A stretch of DNA of 34,870 nucleotides from Desulfurivibrio sp. (GTDB lineage Bacteria; Desulfobacterota; Desulfobulbia; Desulfobulbales; SURF-16): the NCBI GenBank assembly GCA_003605035.1, contig QZKJ01000051.1, positions 1-34,870 of the forward strand, written 5' to 3'. The notes beneath the pieces were generated by a model. It ran no database searches. It was not told the DNA's origin and saw only the letters and a program-made list of their open reading frames with translations. The position numbers and the translations under genes are program-made. Numbering within the stretch: the stretch's first letter is position 1; each line of letters opens with the position of its first letter. Positions 1 through 6,606 of this stretch are shown here, in pieces.

Positions 1-27
1 TAAGACCCCTGTAACGATGAGGTCTTA
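1..27 (-). terminator. Possible stem-loop downstream of tRNA-Leu
   Basis: Seen: TAAGACC at 1-7 and GGTCTTA at 21-27 form a perfect 7-bp inverted repeat with a 13-nt loop. It starts about 15 nt after the 3' end of the tRNA on the minus strand. The window ends before any T-tract could be seen, so calling it a terminator is inference from position. Confidence 0.35.
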
Positions 28-41
28 GCCATGATTTTCGA

Positions 42-128
42 TGGTGCCGGAGGTCGGGGTCGAACCGACATGACCTTGCGGTCGCGGGATTTTGAGTCCC
101 GTGCGTCTACCAGTTTCACCACTCCGGC
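42..128 (-). tRNA. tRNA-Leu (anticodon CAA)
   Basis: Read on the minus strand, the acceptor arms GCCGGAG and CTCCGGC pair, followed by discriminator A and an encoded CCA end (42-44). The anticodon loop is CUCAAAA, giving anticodon CAA, which reads UUG leucine codons. A long variable arm (stem around GACC/GGTC), typical of leucine tRNAs, lies between the anticodon stem and the T arm; the T loop GGTTCGACCCC is standard. Length is 87 nt including CCA. Serine tRNAs also have long variable arms, but the anticodon settles the identity. Confidence 0.96.
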
Positions 129-319
129 AAATCTCTCTCAGTCGTGGCAGGGAAATGAAGGCCATGAGCCTAAATATCCTACTTCCTGTTAATTTTCAAG
201 TATTTTTGCCGGGGGGGGGGTTGAGAAAATCTGTGGGCGGAAAAATCCTACCTCACCGCCAAAGACGGTGAACAACGAAGGAAAAACATGGCGGGCAGCA
301 AACTGCTGCCCAGGCTATT

Positions 320-811
320 TCATCTCTGGCAGATACCCCGGAAAACATGGCGCAGCAGGGCATCGCTTAACCGGGCGGTCAGCTGCTCCTCATACTCGTC
401 AGCCGGCTCCTCCATTACGGGATCACCCGGCTGGTCAGCCGGGGCATCCCCGTTTCCCGCGATAAAGATGAAACTCTCGGGCTCCACCTGCAGCTTGCTG
501 CCCCGCTTGTTGTTGAGCCAGCGGTCGCACTCGTCATGGCTGCCCACATAGAGCAGGAAAAGCTCGCTGTCCCTTCGCAGGCTGATCAGCCGGTAGCCGC
601 TGCCCAGATCGTATTTCAGGCATTTTCTGACCCGCAGCTCCCCGCGTCTGGTGCGTTTGTTCTTCATGGCCACGCACTGCCAGCCATCCACGGCGAGCTG
701 GCCGATGATCTCGGCGGCGCGCTCCGCGGCCAGGGCCCCTTTCTTATCGGTCTTTTCCAGGGCTCTAAGTTGTTTCTCAAAAAGAGGTGTTCGGTAAAGA
801 GATAATTCCAT
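320..811 (-). CDS. RelE/ParE-like protein with acidic C-terminal extension
   Basis: The product has 163 aa. The first ~105 residues look like a RelE/ParE/HigB-type toxin fold: an N-terminal helical stretch (FEKQLRALEKTDKKG), a central basic segment, then the strand pattern GSGYRLISLRRDSELFLLYVG, followed by HDECDRWL. Similar proteins occur in other deltaproteobacteria, from memory of the family. Residues ~106-163 are an acidic, proline-containing tail absent from ordinary RelE toxins of 85-115 aa. A clear Shine-Dalgarno (GAGAGGAG) precedes the ATG at 811. No antitoxin-like ORF lies beside it, so it may be a solitary or domesticated member. Ribonuclease activity is not shown by the sequence. 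Confidence 0.55.
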   Translation of the reverse strand: MELSLYRTPLFEKQLRALEKTDKKGALAAERAAEIIGQLAVDGWQCVAMKNKRTRRGELRVRKCLKYDLGSGYRLISLRRDSELFLLYVGSHDECDRWLNNKRGSKLQVEPESFIFIAGNGDAPADQPGDPVMEEPADEYEEQLTARLSDALLRHVFRGICQR

Positions 812-838
812 GGCTCCTCTCTTTCAGTGGATAGGCCC

Positions 839-863
839 CTGCCGCGGATGATGCCCGCGGCAG
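839..863. repeat. GC-rich perfect hairpin between rhodanese gene and RelE-like ORF
   Basis: CTGCCGCGG (839-847) and CCGCGGCAG (855-863) are perfectly complementary around a 7-nt loop. No T-run follows on either strand, so it is not a canonical intrinsic terminator. It could attenuate read-through from the rhodanese operon or be a fragment of a REP-type repeat. Confidence 0.4.
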
Positions 864-919
864 AGGCGGTCTGCAAACAAATTATTTGTAATTCCGGATC
901 AGTCTTTTATCGCGGTCAT

Positions 920-944
920 GGGCAACCACAAGGGTTGCCCCTAC
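920..944 (-). repeat. REP-like hairpin with GTAG head
   Basis: On the minus strand the element starts GTAG and then forms a stem from GGGCAACC and GGTTGCCC. It sits only 7 nt beyond the stop codon of the rhodanese gene. The GTAG head plus palindrome is the layout of REP elements mobilised by REP-associated tyrosine transposases (family knowledge). No transposase is in the window. Confidence 0.5.
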
Positions 945-951
945 AGCACCA

Positions 952-1485
952 TTATTTGCCGCTTTCCACCGGGTATCCGGCGCCTTTCCAGGCAAAGATG
1001 CCGCCGGGATAGCGCAGCACATTCCTGTAGCCGAGCTTGCCGGCCCACTCGGCCCCGTTGTGGCTGCGGGTGCACTTGACAAAGCCGCAGTAGACCACGA
1101 TGGTCTTGTCTTTATCCGGGCCGAGCAGCGCCTCATAATCAGCCTGGGTCTTGCCGTCCGTCTCCCTGGTGTCCCATTCCTTCATGTCCGGGATGGGGAA
1201 AAGGAACTGTTTGGCGCCGGGCACGTGCTCCTTTTTATAACTGTCTTCATAGGGCATGGTATCAACAATGACCAGGTCCTTGCCGCTGTCGATCATCTCC
1301 TTCAGTTCCCCGGTGGAGATGATATCATAGCCGCCCCGCTGCACCTCGCGGACCAGCTTGACCGCCCCGGTTTCCGTCTCAACCTCCTGCTCGAATTTGT
1401 TCTTGCCAAAGGCAAAGGCCTCTGCTGAAAAGGCCATCAGCATGACGGCCAGCGCCAGCGCAAGGAAAACTCTACACTTTCTCAT
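952..1485 (-). CDS. Exported rhodanese-like domain protein
   Basis: The product has 177 aa. Residues 1-25 form a signal peptide (MRKCR charged start, hydrophobic core, AEAFA cleavage region), so it should act outside the cytoplasm. A single rhodanese domain follows, with DLVIVDTMPYEDSYKKEHVPGA as its first half and VVYCGFVKCTRSHNGA as the active-site loop. Two Cys lie in that loop, followed by an Arg-Ser, so the catalytic Cys cannot be assigned by eye. Rhodanese domains carry sulfane sulfur as a persulfide (family knowledge). The ATG at 1485 was chosen over an upstream in-frame start because it has a GGAGAAAG Shine-Dalgarno and starts the signal peptide. It is the last gene of the double-cubane operon, 17 nt after the MauE/DoxX gene. 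Confidence 0.85.
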   Translation of the reverse strand: MRKCRVFLALALAVMLMAFSAEAFAFGKNKFEQEVETETGAVKLVREVQRGGYDIISTGELKEMIDSGKDLVIVDTMPYEDSYKKEHVPGAKQFLFPIPDMKEWDTRETDGKTQADYEALLGPDKDKTIVVYCGFVKCTRSHNGAEWAGKLGYRNVLRYPGGIFAWKGAGYPVESGK

Positions 1486-1502
1486 TTCTTTCTCCTCATC
1501 TT

Positions 1503-1988
1503 TCATTTTTTTCTGATAAACAGCCCCTGACGGGACTGCTTCGTTAACTGGGTGTGACGCCACCAATAGAGATAGGCTGCGGCCATCATCATAGCCATAT
1601 CCCGGGCCAGCGAACTGCGCAGGGTGCCATAGGCCTGGGCCTCCGGGTCTTCCGGGCCGAAACAGCCGCAGTCAATGTCCAGCCCGAGCAGGATGCCGTA
1701 AGAGAGCACGGCGACAAAGAGCAGCAGCATAATCATCACCGCCCCCAGCGCGCCCCGCATGTCCGCCAGCAGCCCCAATGCGGCCAGCAGCTCCAGGGCC
1801 GGCAGCATGACGGCCGCAGGCCCGACCCAGCTTTCCGGCAGCAGGCCGAAGCCGTCGATCACCGTGGCAAAATTCTGCAGGTCGCCGAGCTTCATGATAC
1901 CCGCATAGAGAAAGAGCAGGCCGAGCAGGGTGCGGACACAGAGATAGGCCCGGCAGGAAATAAACAGTTGCCGCAGCAGACCGGTCAT
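1503..1988 (-). CDS. MauE/DoxX-like redox-associated membrane protein
   Basis: The product is 161 aa with about four hydrophobic segments (near residues 15-30, 55-75, 80-105 and 125-145), typical of the DoxX/MauE superfamily. The motif GLDIDCGCFGPED carries a CxC pair, as in MauE-like proteins linked to disulfide or redox chemistry of exported proteins (family knowledge). The ATG at 1988 overlaps the stop of the activase gene by 4 nt (ATGA), indicating translational coupling. A longer in-frame ORF upstream reads through the activase gene in another frame and was rejected as the start. Membrane location and a redox-active Cys pair are well supported; substrate and partner are unknown. The next gene encodes an exported rhodanese, a possible partner. 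Confidence 0.8.
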   Translation of the reverse strand: MTGLLRQLFISCRAYLCVRTLLGLLFLYAGIMKLGDLQNFATVIDGFGLLPESWVGPAAVMLPALELLAALGLLADMRGALGAVMIMLLLFVAVLSYGILLGLDIDCGCFGPEDPEAQAYGTLRSSLARDMAMMMAAAYLYWWRHTQLTKQSRQGLFIRKK

Positions 1989-2734
1989 GCCAGACCTGCC
2001 TGGATGGCCGCCCCCAGCGCGCCGACGATATCCGGCAGCTCGGGCGAGAGCACCCTGACCCCGTCGAGCCTCGCCTGCAGCAGTTTGACGATGCAGGGGT
2101 TGCGGGCTACCCCGCCGGAAAAGACCAGGCAGTCGCCATAGCCCACCCGGTTCAGCATGGCGAGCAGCCGGTTCACCACCGAGAGATGCACGCCCATGGC
2201 AATGTCCCTGGCCGGGATGCCCCGGTTCTTCATGGAAATCACCTCGGACTCGGCAAACACCGTGCACATGGAGTTGATGGCCGCCTCCTGCTCTGACTCC
2301 AGGGCCGCCGGGCCGAACTCGTCCAGGGTGAAGCCCAGAGTGGCGGCCATGATTTCCAGAAAGCGGCCGGTGCCGGCGGCGCACTTGTCATTCATCTGAA
2401 AATTGCTGACCCGGCCCGCCTCATCGAGGGCGATCACCTTGGAATCCTGGCCGCCGATATCGACAATGGTGCGGCACTCCGGGAAATAATACCTGGCCCC
2501 CAGGGCGTGGGCCTTGATCTCGGTGATCACCTCATGGGCAAAATGCCTGTGGGCCAGGTGGCGGCCATAACCGGTGGCCACCACCCGGACCGGCTCAAGA
2601 CCGGCCAGCATTTCCAGGGACTGCCGGTGCGGGTCGAAACCGCTCTCCCTGATCTGATGATTGATCAGCAGGCCATCATGCAGGGCGGCAATTTTTACGG
2701 TGCGGGAGCCCAGATCCACGCCGACAAACATCAT
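1985..2734 (-). CDS. ATPase activator of 2-hydroxyacyl-CoA dehydratase/double-cubane type (HgdC/YjiL-like)
   Basis: The product has 249 aa. The actin/HSP70-like ATPase fold of the BadF/BadG/BcrA/HgdC family is visible: VGVDLGSRTVKIA at the N-terminus, VDIGGQDSKVIAL near residue 90, NDKCAAGTGRFLE near 115-128, SMCTVFAESEV near 155, and a late GGVARNP motif. The Cys in the third and fourth motifs match those that hold the single [4Fe-4S] cluster at the dimer interface in HgdC (family knowledge). Such proteins use ATP to push a low-potential electron onto a partner. The ATG at 2734 overlaps the TGA of the upstream dehydratase-like gene by 1 nt, so the two subunits are coupled. A second ATG one codon later is possible. 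Confidence 0.9.
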   Translation of the reverse strand: MMFVGVDLGSRTVKIAALHDGLLINHQIRESGFDPHRQSLEMLAGLEPVRVVATGYGRHLAHRHFAHEVITEIKAHALGARYYFPECRTIVDIGGQDSKVIALDEAGRVSNFQMNDKCAAGTGRFLEIMAATLGFTLDEFGPAALESEQEAAINSMCTVFAESEVISMKNRGIPARDIAMGVHLSVVNRLLAMLNRVGYGDCLVFSGGVARNPCIVKLLQARLDGVRVLSPELPDIVGALGAAIQAGLA

Positions 2735-4023
2735 CAGCCCCTGATCTGCTCCAGGAACGCCTCGATCCTGGTCTGCAGCTGCCCCACATCCTCGGGGGAA
2801 TAATCGGACTCAATGGCGAGATAGGGGATGCCTTCCCGCTGGCAGGCCTCCTTGATCCTGATTTCCTCGATATTATAGGTGTGGCAGAACTGCAGGGAAT
2901 AATGAAGGATGCCCTGGGCAGTGCTTGCCCGGTACTCCTTGATCACCTGCTCGATGCGCTCATCGTTGGGGGTAAAGCAGGAGCAGTCGATCTGCATGTA
3001 GCGGTCGGTCAGGGCCTCGAGCATAGCGTCCATGTCCGTCACTTCCTCGTCAATGAGATCCTTGAAATAACGGGTGCCGATACAGCTCTCCTCCCCCACG
3101 ATCACCGCTTCGGCGGTCTCCACCAGGTTGTGCACCTTCCAGTTGGGCAGGGCCATGGGCACGCCGGCCACCATCACCCGGGGTATATCCGCCGGCATGA
3201 CTCCCTCGCCTTTTTTGACCCTCTCCTCCAGCTCGTCGCACAGCTCATTGAGTTTTTCGGCAAAGCGCACCGGCTCATCGTAAAAGGCGATCTGCTCGAT
3301 GAGCAGGGCGTCCTTGCCGCTGATGGGCGCCGGGTTGCCGGCCCGCAGGCGGGTCAACCGCTGCAGGGCCCGGCGTTTGTTGTTGATGACCTTGATGGCG
3401 CGGGCCAGGTCATCGGCGGTTATCTTTTTGCCGGAGACCACTTCAACCTTGCCCTTGAACTCCTTGACCTCCGCCAGCCACAGGGCCCTGTCCCGCTTGT
3501 TTTTCATCTGCGGGATCTCCATGACATAGGTGGGCACCAGCCTGTCCAGGATCTCCCAGGTCTTTTTCTTGGCGTCACAGGTGGTCTCGCCATAGACGAA
3601 ATCAACGGCCTGAAAGTAGGGACAGATCCTGCCGGCCTTGAAGCCATAGGCTGATTTCACCATGGGGCAGATATTGCGGGGCAGCACCTTTTCCGCGTCC
3701 GGGATGGAGCCCTGGGAGCCGCCGCAGAGACCCACGCAGATGCCGCCGGCCGCCACCACCACCTCCTCCGGGATATACACGCAGAAGGTGCCGACCACCG
3801 GCCGCCCCTCCTTTTTGGCCGCCACCAGCTCCTGCACCCGGCCGCCATGGATCTCGGCCACCATGTTGTCAAAATAAGCCATGCGGCCGGGCCGGTTGCT
3901 CTGGGAAAGATAGATGGAGGCATAGGCGCTGCCCAGCATCTGCCGGGCCTTGTCAAATCGTGCCACATCCATGCCCAGTTCCTGCCACATCTCCGGGTAC
4001 GCCTTCACTTCAAAATCCGCCAT
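2734..4023 (-). CDS. 2-hydroxyacyl-CoA dehydratase-family/double-cubane cluster protein (YjiM/DCCP-like)
   Basis: The product has 429 aa, the usual size for single-subunit members of the HgdB/BcrC/YjiM family. Many Cys lie in the expected N-terminal half: roughly C81, C96, C100, C119, C134 and C149, in contexts such as GGICVGLCGGSQGS, NICPMVKSAYG and RICPYFQ, plus later ones in GEESCIG and DCSCFTPND. The characterised Carboxydothermus double-cubane cluster protein holds an [Fe8S9] cluster and, with an ATPase activator, reduces small molecules such as acetylene (established). True dehydratases normally have two different subunits; only one is encoded here, favouring the double-cubane type, but the substrate cannot be read from the sequence. 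The ATG at 4023 has a GGAGGGA Shine-Dalgarno. First gene of a four-gene operon. Confidence 0.85.
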   Translation of the reverse strand: MADFEVKAYPEMWQELGMDVARFDKARQMLGSAYASIYLSQSNRPGRMAYFDNMVAEIHGGRVQELVAAKKEGRPVVGTFCVYIPEEVVVAAGGICVGLCGGSQGSIPDAEKVLPRNICPMVKSAYGFKAGRICPYFQAVDFVYGETTCDAKKKTWEILDRLVPTYVMEIPQMKNKRDRALWLAEVKEFKGKVEVVSGKKITADDLARAIKVINNKRRALQRLTRLRAGNPAPISGKDALLIEQIAFYDEPVRFAEKLNELCDELEERVKKGEGVMPADIPRVMVAGVPMALPNWKVHNLVETAEAVIVGEESCIGTRYFKDLIDEEVTDMDAMLEALTDRYMQIDCSCFTPNDERIEQVIKEYRASTAQGILHYSLQFCHTYNIEEIRIKEACQREGIPYLAIESDYSPEDVGQLQTRIEAFLEQIRG

Positions 4024-4368
4024 GTTTCTGTTCCCTCCAAGCCGTCAGGCTTCCTGTTGATCGTGCCCCTTACTGTATTCTGCATCTTATCTTTCAGTAA
4101 TAAATATCGCTATCAAGCTTCCAAGATATAGAGATTTACCTATAAGTCAAATTGGAAATTTTAATTCAATGAGACAGAGATATCGGGAAAGCGGATAGAA
4201 GCGGGGCGGCGCTGCGGGTAAGGCATTGATGTGAAGCGAAAACGAGGGCAGGCGGTCAGCCAGCACCGGACTGCGTCAGGGCCGAAAGTCTTTCATGTTT
4301 CCTTTCCAGTCCCGGAGATGGTATTGCAGGGGCCCCCCCCGTGAGGGACCCTGGCACCGGCGGACTGC
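4024..4368. other. Intergenic region between pgsA end and double-cubane operon start
   Basis: 345 bp without a convincing gene. The part nearest the operon (about 4080-4180) is AT-rich and should hold the promoter of the minus-strand operon, but no pair of hexamers with good spacing stands out. Near 4327-4353 a C8 run sits inside a CAGGG/CCCTG imperfect stem just beyond the pgsA stop; it may be a weak terminator. Confidence 0.5.
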
Positions 4369-4926
4369 TCAGGGATTGAGATACACCTTCTGGAAGCGGT
4401 AGAAGTAGTCGATGCCGGACCAGATGGTCAGAAAGAGGGCAACGTAGAGGATCACCAGACCAATCTGGTGCAGGTAGGGAATGGGCAGCACGCCCAGCGG
4501 GAACATCAGGGTGCCCAGGGCAGTGAGTTGGACCACGCTTTTCCATTTCCCCAGCCGGCTGGCGGCAATGACCAGCCCTGAGGAGGCGGCGACGCCCCGC
4601 AGGCCGGTGACCACCAGTTCCCTGGAGAGGATGAGAAAGGCCACCCAGGCGGGCATCCGGTCCAGAGGGATCAGCATGACCAAGGCCGAGGCCACCAGCA
4701 CCTTGTCGGCCAGCGGGTCCATCAGCTTGCCCAGCACCGATTCGACCTTGTACTTTCTGGCGATATAGCCGTCCGCCAGATCGGTCAGGGCGGCGGACAG
4801 ATAGAGGGCAAAACCCAGCAGGCTGACCCAGGTCTCGGCGCCGGGGTAAAGACAGAAGAGCAGCAACGGGGCCGCAACAAAGCGGTAGCCCGTCAGAATA
4901 TTAGGGACATGGGTGAACTGACTCAA
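4369..4926 (-). CDS. pgsA: CDP-diacylglycerol-glycerol-3-phosphate 3-phosphatidyltransferase
   Basis: The product has 185 aa. The CDP-alcohol phosphatidyltransferase signature is complete: DLADGYIAR at ~49-57, then G66, D70 and D74 (the pattern DxxDGxxARxxxxxxxxGxxxDxxxD). It makes phosphatidylglycerophosphate from CDP-diacylglycerol and glycerol-3-phosphate in the inner membrane, the committed step to phosphatidylglycerol and cardiolipin. Several transmembrane helices are visible, and the N-terminal VPNILTGYR motif is typical of PgsA. The gene lies 24 nt downstream of the lytic transglycosylase, in the same direction. A phosphatidylserine synthase would share the signature, but the length and N-terminal motif favour PgsA. 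Confidence 0.93.
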   Translation of the reverse strand: MSQFTHVPNILTGYRFVAAPLLLFCLYPGAETWVSLLGFALYLSAALTDLADGYIARKYKVESVLGKLMDPLADKVLVASALVMLIPLDRMPAWVAFLILSRELVVTGLRGVAASSGLVIAASRLGKWKSVVQLTALGTLMFPLGVLPIPYLHQIGLVILYVALFLTIWSGIDYFYRFQKVYLNP

Positions 4927-4950
4927 TGTATCAACACCTTTTGCAGCGCC

Positions 4951-5559
4951 TCATCCCCCCTTGTCGGAGGAAGCGACCTGATAGCGCCGGTAATGGCGCA
5001 GAACTCTTTCGACATATTCAATGGTTTCCGGAAAATCCGGAATGCGGCCGATGCTTTTCACCACTTCAGGGCCGGCATTATACGCCGCCAGAGCAAGATG
5101 CAGATCATCATCAAAGATGTTGAGCATTTTCCGCAGATAGCGGGTGCCGCCGTTAATATTCTCCATGGGATCAAAGGGGTCGCCTACCCGCATGTCCCTG
5201 GCCGTGCCGGGCATGAGCTGCATCAGGCCCTGAGCCCCCTTGCAGGATACGGCCAGGGCATCAAAATTCGACTCGGCCTTGATCACCGCCTGGATGAGCA
5301 GCGGATCGATCTGGTAGCGGCTGCCGACCGATCTGATATAATGCTCATATTCCCGCGGGTTGATATAACGTGGCGTCGGAGCCCGCAGCTGGCTGCGCGA
5401 CTTGGTCTCCACCTTGACGTAGCGGCGGTCATTGGGCACATTGGAAAAATGGATCACCCCGTTTTCATCCACAAAGGTATACATGGTGGCGGATGAAAGC
5501 GAAGGCAGCAACGCCCACAGCAACGTCATAATAATCCATGATCGTAATAAAGCAGACAT
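4951..5559 (-). CDS. Lytic murein transglycosylase (SLT domain) with DUF4124-like N-terminus
   Basis: The product has 202 aa. A signal sequence (residues 1-24) is followed by a short YTFVDENGVIHFSNVP segment typical of DUF4124, then an SLT/GH23 domain from ~65 to 195. AVIKAESNF holds the catalytic Glu (about E96), and GLMQLMPGTA, NINGGTRYL and LALAAYNAG are the standard motifs. It should cleave the N-acetylmuramate-N-acetylglucosamine bond of periplasmic peptidoglycan, releasing 1,6-anhydromuropeptides. There is no Shine-Dalgarno before the ATG at 5559, and the predicted promoter puts the transcription start on the ATG itself, suggesting a leaderless message. A second ATG ten codons later also lacks a ribosome site and would lose the positive charge of the signal peptide. 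Confidence 0.92.
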   Translation of the reverse strand: MSALLRSWIIMTLLWALLPSLSSATMYTFVDENGVIHFSNVPNDRRYVKVETKSRSQLRAPTPRYINPREYEHYIRSVGSRYQIDPLLIQAVIKAESNFDALAVSCKGAQGLMQLMPGTARDMRVGDPFDPMENINGGTRYLRKMLNIFDDDLHLALAAYNAGPEVVKSIGRIPDFPETIEYVERVLRHYRRYQVASSDKGG

Positions 5560-5565
5560 GGAATT

Positions 5566-5594
5566 ATTATAGTTTGAAAAAAATTTCCCGTCAG
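5566..5594 (-). promoter_or_regulatory. Sigma-70-type promoter of the lytic transglycosylase gene
   Basis: On the minus strand, CTGACG (5589-5594) and a perfect TATAAT (5566-5571) are separated by 17 bp. The predicted start, 7 nt after the -10 box, is the A of the ATG at 5559. The -35 box lies next to the transaldolase stop codon (5596). Confidence 0.55.
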
Positions 5595-5595
5595 C

Positions 5596-6240
5596 TTACT
5601 TTTTTCTTTTTTCCCAGTCCGCCAGAAATTTTTCCATGCCGCTATCGGTCAGGGGATGCCTGGCCAGCTGGGCAATGACATTAAAGGGGATGGTGGCGAT
5701 ATCCGCGCCGATCAGGGCCGCGTCCAGCACATGCACCGGGTTGCGGACGCTGGCCACGATCACCTCGGTCTGGTAACCGTAGTTGTCATAAATGGTCATG
5801 ATGTCGCTGACCAGATCCATGCCGGTCAGCGAGATGTCATCCAGCCTGCCGACAAAGGGGCTGACAAAAGTGGCGCCGGCCTTGGCGGCCAGCAGGGCCT
5901 GGGTGGCGGAAAAGACCAGGGTGACGTTGGTCTTGATCCCTTCGGCGGCGAACTGCTTGACCGCCTTGAGGCCTTCGGTGATCATCGGCACCTTGATGAC
6001 AATATTCTTGTGCAGGGAGGCAAGCTGCCGGCCCTCTTCCAGCATGCCCTTGGCATCGAGGCTGACCACCTCGGCGCTGATCGGGCCGTCGACAACGGCG
6101 CAGATCTCTTTCAGGATCGTTTCAAAGGGTTTGTTTTCCCTGGCAATAAGCGAGGGATTGGTGGTCACCCCGTCAACCATGCCCATTTCCACGCCTTTTC
6201 TGATTTCTTCAATATTGGCTGTATCAATAAAAAACTTCAT
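5596..6240 (-). CDS. Transaldolase, short FSA/TalC type
   Basis: The product has 214 aa, the length of the single-domain fructose-6-phosphate aldolase/transaldolase subfamily. Motifs: [13 protein letters not shown] at the start, [12 protein letters not shown], the Schiff-base Lys in IVIKVPM (about K83), [20 protein letters not shown], and FVGRLDDI. Members transfer dihydroxyacetone units between sugar phosphates (transaldolase) or split fructose-6-phosphate (FSA); the two activities cannot be separated by eye, though bacterial proteins of this type outside enterics are mostly transaldolases. It would serve the cytoplasmic non-oxidative pentose phosphate pathway. A good Shine-Dalgarno (AAAGGAGAG) precedes the ATG. 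It ends just ahead of the transglycosylase promoter. Confidence 0.92.
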   Translation of the reverse strand: MKFFIDTANIEEIRKGVEMGMVDGVTTNPSLIARENKPFETILKEICAVVDGPISAEVVSLDAKGMLEEGRQLASLHKNIVIKVPMITEGLKAVKQFAAEGIKTNVTLVFSATQALLAAKAGATFVSPFVGRLDDISLTGMDLVSDIMTIYDNYGYQTEVIVASVRNPVHVLDAALIGADIATIPFNVIAQLARHPLTDSGMEKFLADWEKRKK

Positions 6241-6274
6241 TGTTTCTCTCCTTTACCTGCTAAGCCATTGTTCA

Positions 6275-6304
6275 AAAATAACTGTTACATCGACATGTTG
6301 TAAA
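6275..6304 (-). promoter_or_regulatory. Possible promoter of the transaldolase gene
   Basis: On the minus strand, TTTACA (6299-6304) and TATTTT (6275-6280) are separated by 18 bp, upstream of the transaldolase Shine-Dalgarno. The hexamers match the consensus at five and four positions. Overlapping it is a TTACA-N9-TGTAA dyad that could bind a regulator. Confidence 0.35.
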
Positions 6305-6315
6305 CGGCATAAAGG

Positions 6316-6370
6316 GCCGTAACGAAATAGCCGTCAAAGGAATGTTTATTTCTTAACGGCCCCTAAAAAG
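6316..6370. repeat. Dispersed palindromic repeat, copy 1
   Basis: GTAACGAAAT (6319-6328) and ATTTCTTAAC (6348-6357) form inverted arms, extended outward by GGCC/GGCC, followed by GGCCCCTAAA. The same pattern with nearly the same spacing recurs at 27892-27942, including the flank after the right arm. The right arm overlaps the last codons and stop of the YHS-like gene. It may act as a bidirectional terminator. Confidence 0.6.
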
Positions 6371-6606
6371 GTTTGGCAGCACTTTTCACTGCAGAAATAA
6401 TAAATCTTGCCGTCTCTGGCAGCGCGGATCGCCTGCTTCTGCGGCACGTAGGTATGACAGACCGGATCCTCCACCAGCACGTCCTGGATGGCGGCGGACT
6501 GGTCGGCAGCCGGGGGCGCCTTCTTCGCCTTCTTCCTGCCGGCAAAAAGCAGCCGGTAGAGGATATAGCACAGTGCTGCCAGAATAAGAATGCGCAACGG
6601 GCTCAT
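6346..6606 (-). CDS. Small membrane-anchored YHS/TRASH-like metal-binding protein
   Basis: The product has 86 aa. An N-terminal hydrophobic helix (residues 3-21) is followed by a basic linker (GRKKAKK) and a C-terminal domain with DPVCHTYVP and YYFCSEKCCQTF. The DPVC...YFCSEKC pattern is that of YHS/TRASH domains, which bind metals through Cys (family knowledge). Similar small proteins follow folK in other deltaproteobacteria, from memory of gene order. The start ATG at 6606 overlaps the folK stop by 4 nt, so it is coupled to folK. Its last codons (LGAVKK and stop) lie inside a dispersed palindromic repeat, so its natural C-terminus may have been replaced. Function unknown. Confidence 0.75.
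   Translation of the reverse strand: MSPLRILILAALCYILYRLLFAGRKKAKKAPPAADQSAAIQDVLVEDPVCHTYVPQKQAIRAARDGKIYYFCSEKCCQTFLGAVKK

Noticed and set aside
320..811. Complete toxin-antitoxin operon
   Set aside because: No small antitoxin-like gene lies on either side of the RelE-like ORF.
4256..4546. 96-codon minus-strand frame beyond and over pgsA
   Set aside because: It overlaps pgsA in another frame, has no ribosome site and no recognisable domain.
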